Positions 63,386 through 64,000 of a stretch of 64,000 bases of DNA are shown here, one piece after another; the first letter of the stretch is position 1; each line of letters opens with the position of its first letter. Both the position numbers and the translations under genes were made by a program. This DNA is from Plectrocnemia conspersa (lineage: Eukaryota > Arthropoda > Insecta > Trichoptera > Polycentropodidae). The notes below the pieces were generated by a model that did not search any database, had not been told where the DNA came from, and was given only the letters and a program-made list of their open reading frames with translations. The stretch covers positions 248,001 to 312,000 of the forward strand of contig VTFK01000169.1 of assembly GCA_009617715.1 (NCBI GenBank). The letters are read 5' to 3'.

Positions 63386-64000
63386 TTTAACGGTCGGCTG
63401 TTACGCCGAGTTTTTCACGTGCGACGAACGTATTAGCTGAAGGTGTGTCCAATCAGAGCACAGAGTCCTACGGCCCTTTCGGCAATAACAATGACCTTTT
63501 CCTGTGTCGTAAAAGGCCGCATTTACATTTATTCTAATGGCCGTAGTATAAAATGGTACGCAAAGTAGTCCACCAGGAGGGCCATAACGTCCGAATGCTT
63601 TATTTACTTATGTGAAATTTTATAGCTGATTTAATTAAGAAGCCAATTAAAATTAATTTGATTTGGTATACTTAGTTTTATTGAGACAGCTTTACCACTT
63701 AAGTCTGTAAATTTCAGTTTTACATCTATTTTATAGGACATAAATAAAAACTTGATTAGAGCTCTTAAACTAGTTTACGGATATGATTTGTTTAAAAATT
63801 AGTCGTATAGTAGGTAGTTGCATTAGTGATTATTTCATATGTATGGTGCAATAACTAATGAAAAAAAAATATAATGGAAAAATAGAGAGAGTAACATTGA
63901 GAGTCACTTACAATTTGCGTAATTATTGTATTAATGTATTGTTCCCGTAGCCATTTTCATATATCAAATTTTTACTTTAGATTTCGGATGTCGTGGCTAG

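Larger units (their letters stand above)
61075..64000. other. Intron upstream of the first visible Side-family exon
   Basis: This contains the acceptor for the 61074 exon and GC-richer islands at about 61860-62480 and 63240-63600, with AT-rich DNA between. A minus-strand frame at 62330-62530 begins MFPTLHSFIFLLII like a signal peptide, but lacks a phase-1 donor at the right place and overlaps an island repeat, so I do not call it the leader exon. No other gene is seen. Confidence 0.45.

Noticed and set aside
1..64000. CRISPR arrays, operons, prophage or bacterial-type defence systems
   Set aside because: Intron-exon structure, eukaryotic retroelements and absence of dense ORFs show an animal genome. 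No spaced repeat array is present.

Overview
This is an AT-rich animal genomic window, most likely from an insect. It has no bacterial-style gene packing. Two short exons on the minus strand (61074-60942 and 26338-26130) join in frame across compatible splice sites to give one complete V-type immunoglobulin domain. It has the hallmarks of the insect sidestep (Side) family of neural cell-surface receptors: a Cys-containing B strand, a VLW core, an FDVRGR segment and a DDEGTYRC motif. Nearly all of the window is therefore intron of one large minus-strand gene. The intron between the two exons is about 34.6 kb. The sequence below 26130 is a second long intron whose downstream exon is not in the window. 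The sequence above 61074 is the intron leading to an upstream exon that I could not find. The retroelement types and the conserved island style would suit Lepidoptera, but I cannot establish the order.

The second major object is a structurally complete 4.9-kb non-LTR retrotransposon of the R1 clade type, on the plus strand at 12444-17366 and antisense to the host gene. It has 13-bp target-site duplications, a repeat-rich 5' UTR, an ORF1 with an Ala-rich segment and two CCHC knuckles, and an ORF2 with apurinic-like endonuclease, reverse transcriptase and a C-terminal Cys/His motif. It ends in a 3' stem-loop and a pure poly(A) tail of about 70 A. Both ORFs are interrupted by many small indels, mostly of one base, although the insertion looks recent.

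Older elements are scattered through the introns. There is a minus-strand LINE fossil with a trinucleotide tail (4533-5025). A Jockey-like LINE family left RT fragments (49420-50397, 51690-51880) and isolated 3' tails (9552-9642, 28579-28676), all on the plus strand. There is a minus-strand Jockey/CR1-like RT fossil (55563-56025) directly beside a mariner-like transposase C-terminus (56085-56510). A hAT-type transposase fossil lies at 46130-46960. A complete 347-bp non-autonomous hAT element (54108-54454) has perfect 8-bp target duplications and GACTCC arrays.

The rest is AT-rich intron punctuated about every 2 kb by 200-700-bp islands of higher GC, rich in CpG and without credible ORFs. These look like intronic cis-regulatory DNA. 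Several carry palindromes, hairpins or the heptamer CCCGGGG, and one sequence of about 75 bp occurs twice near the right end. I saw no tRNA, rRNA or CRISPR array. No new multi-gene system is visible. The points most worth following are the recent but frameshifted R1-type element, the asymmetric hAT element, the island set, the duplicated island and a possible stand-alone TATA/Inr promoter near 3986.
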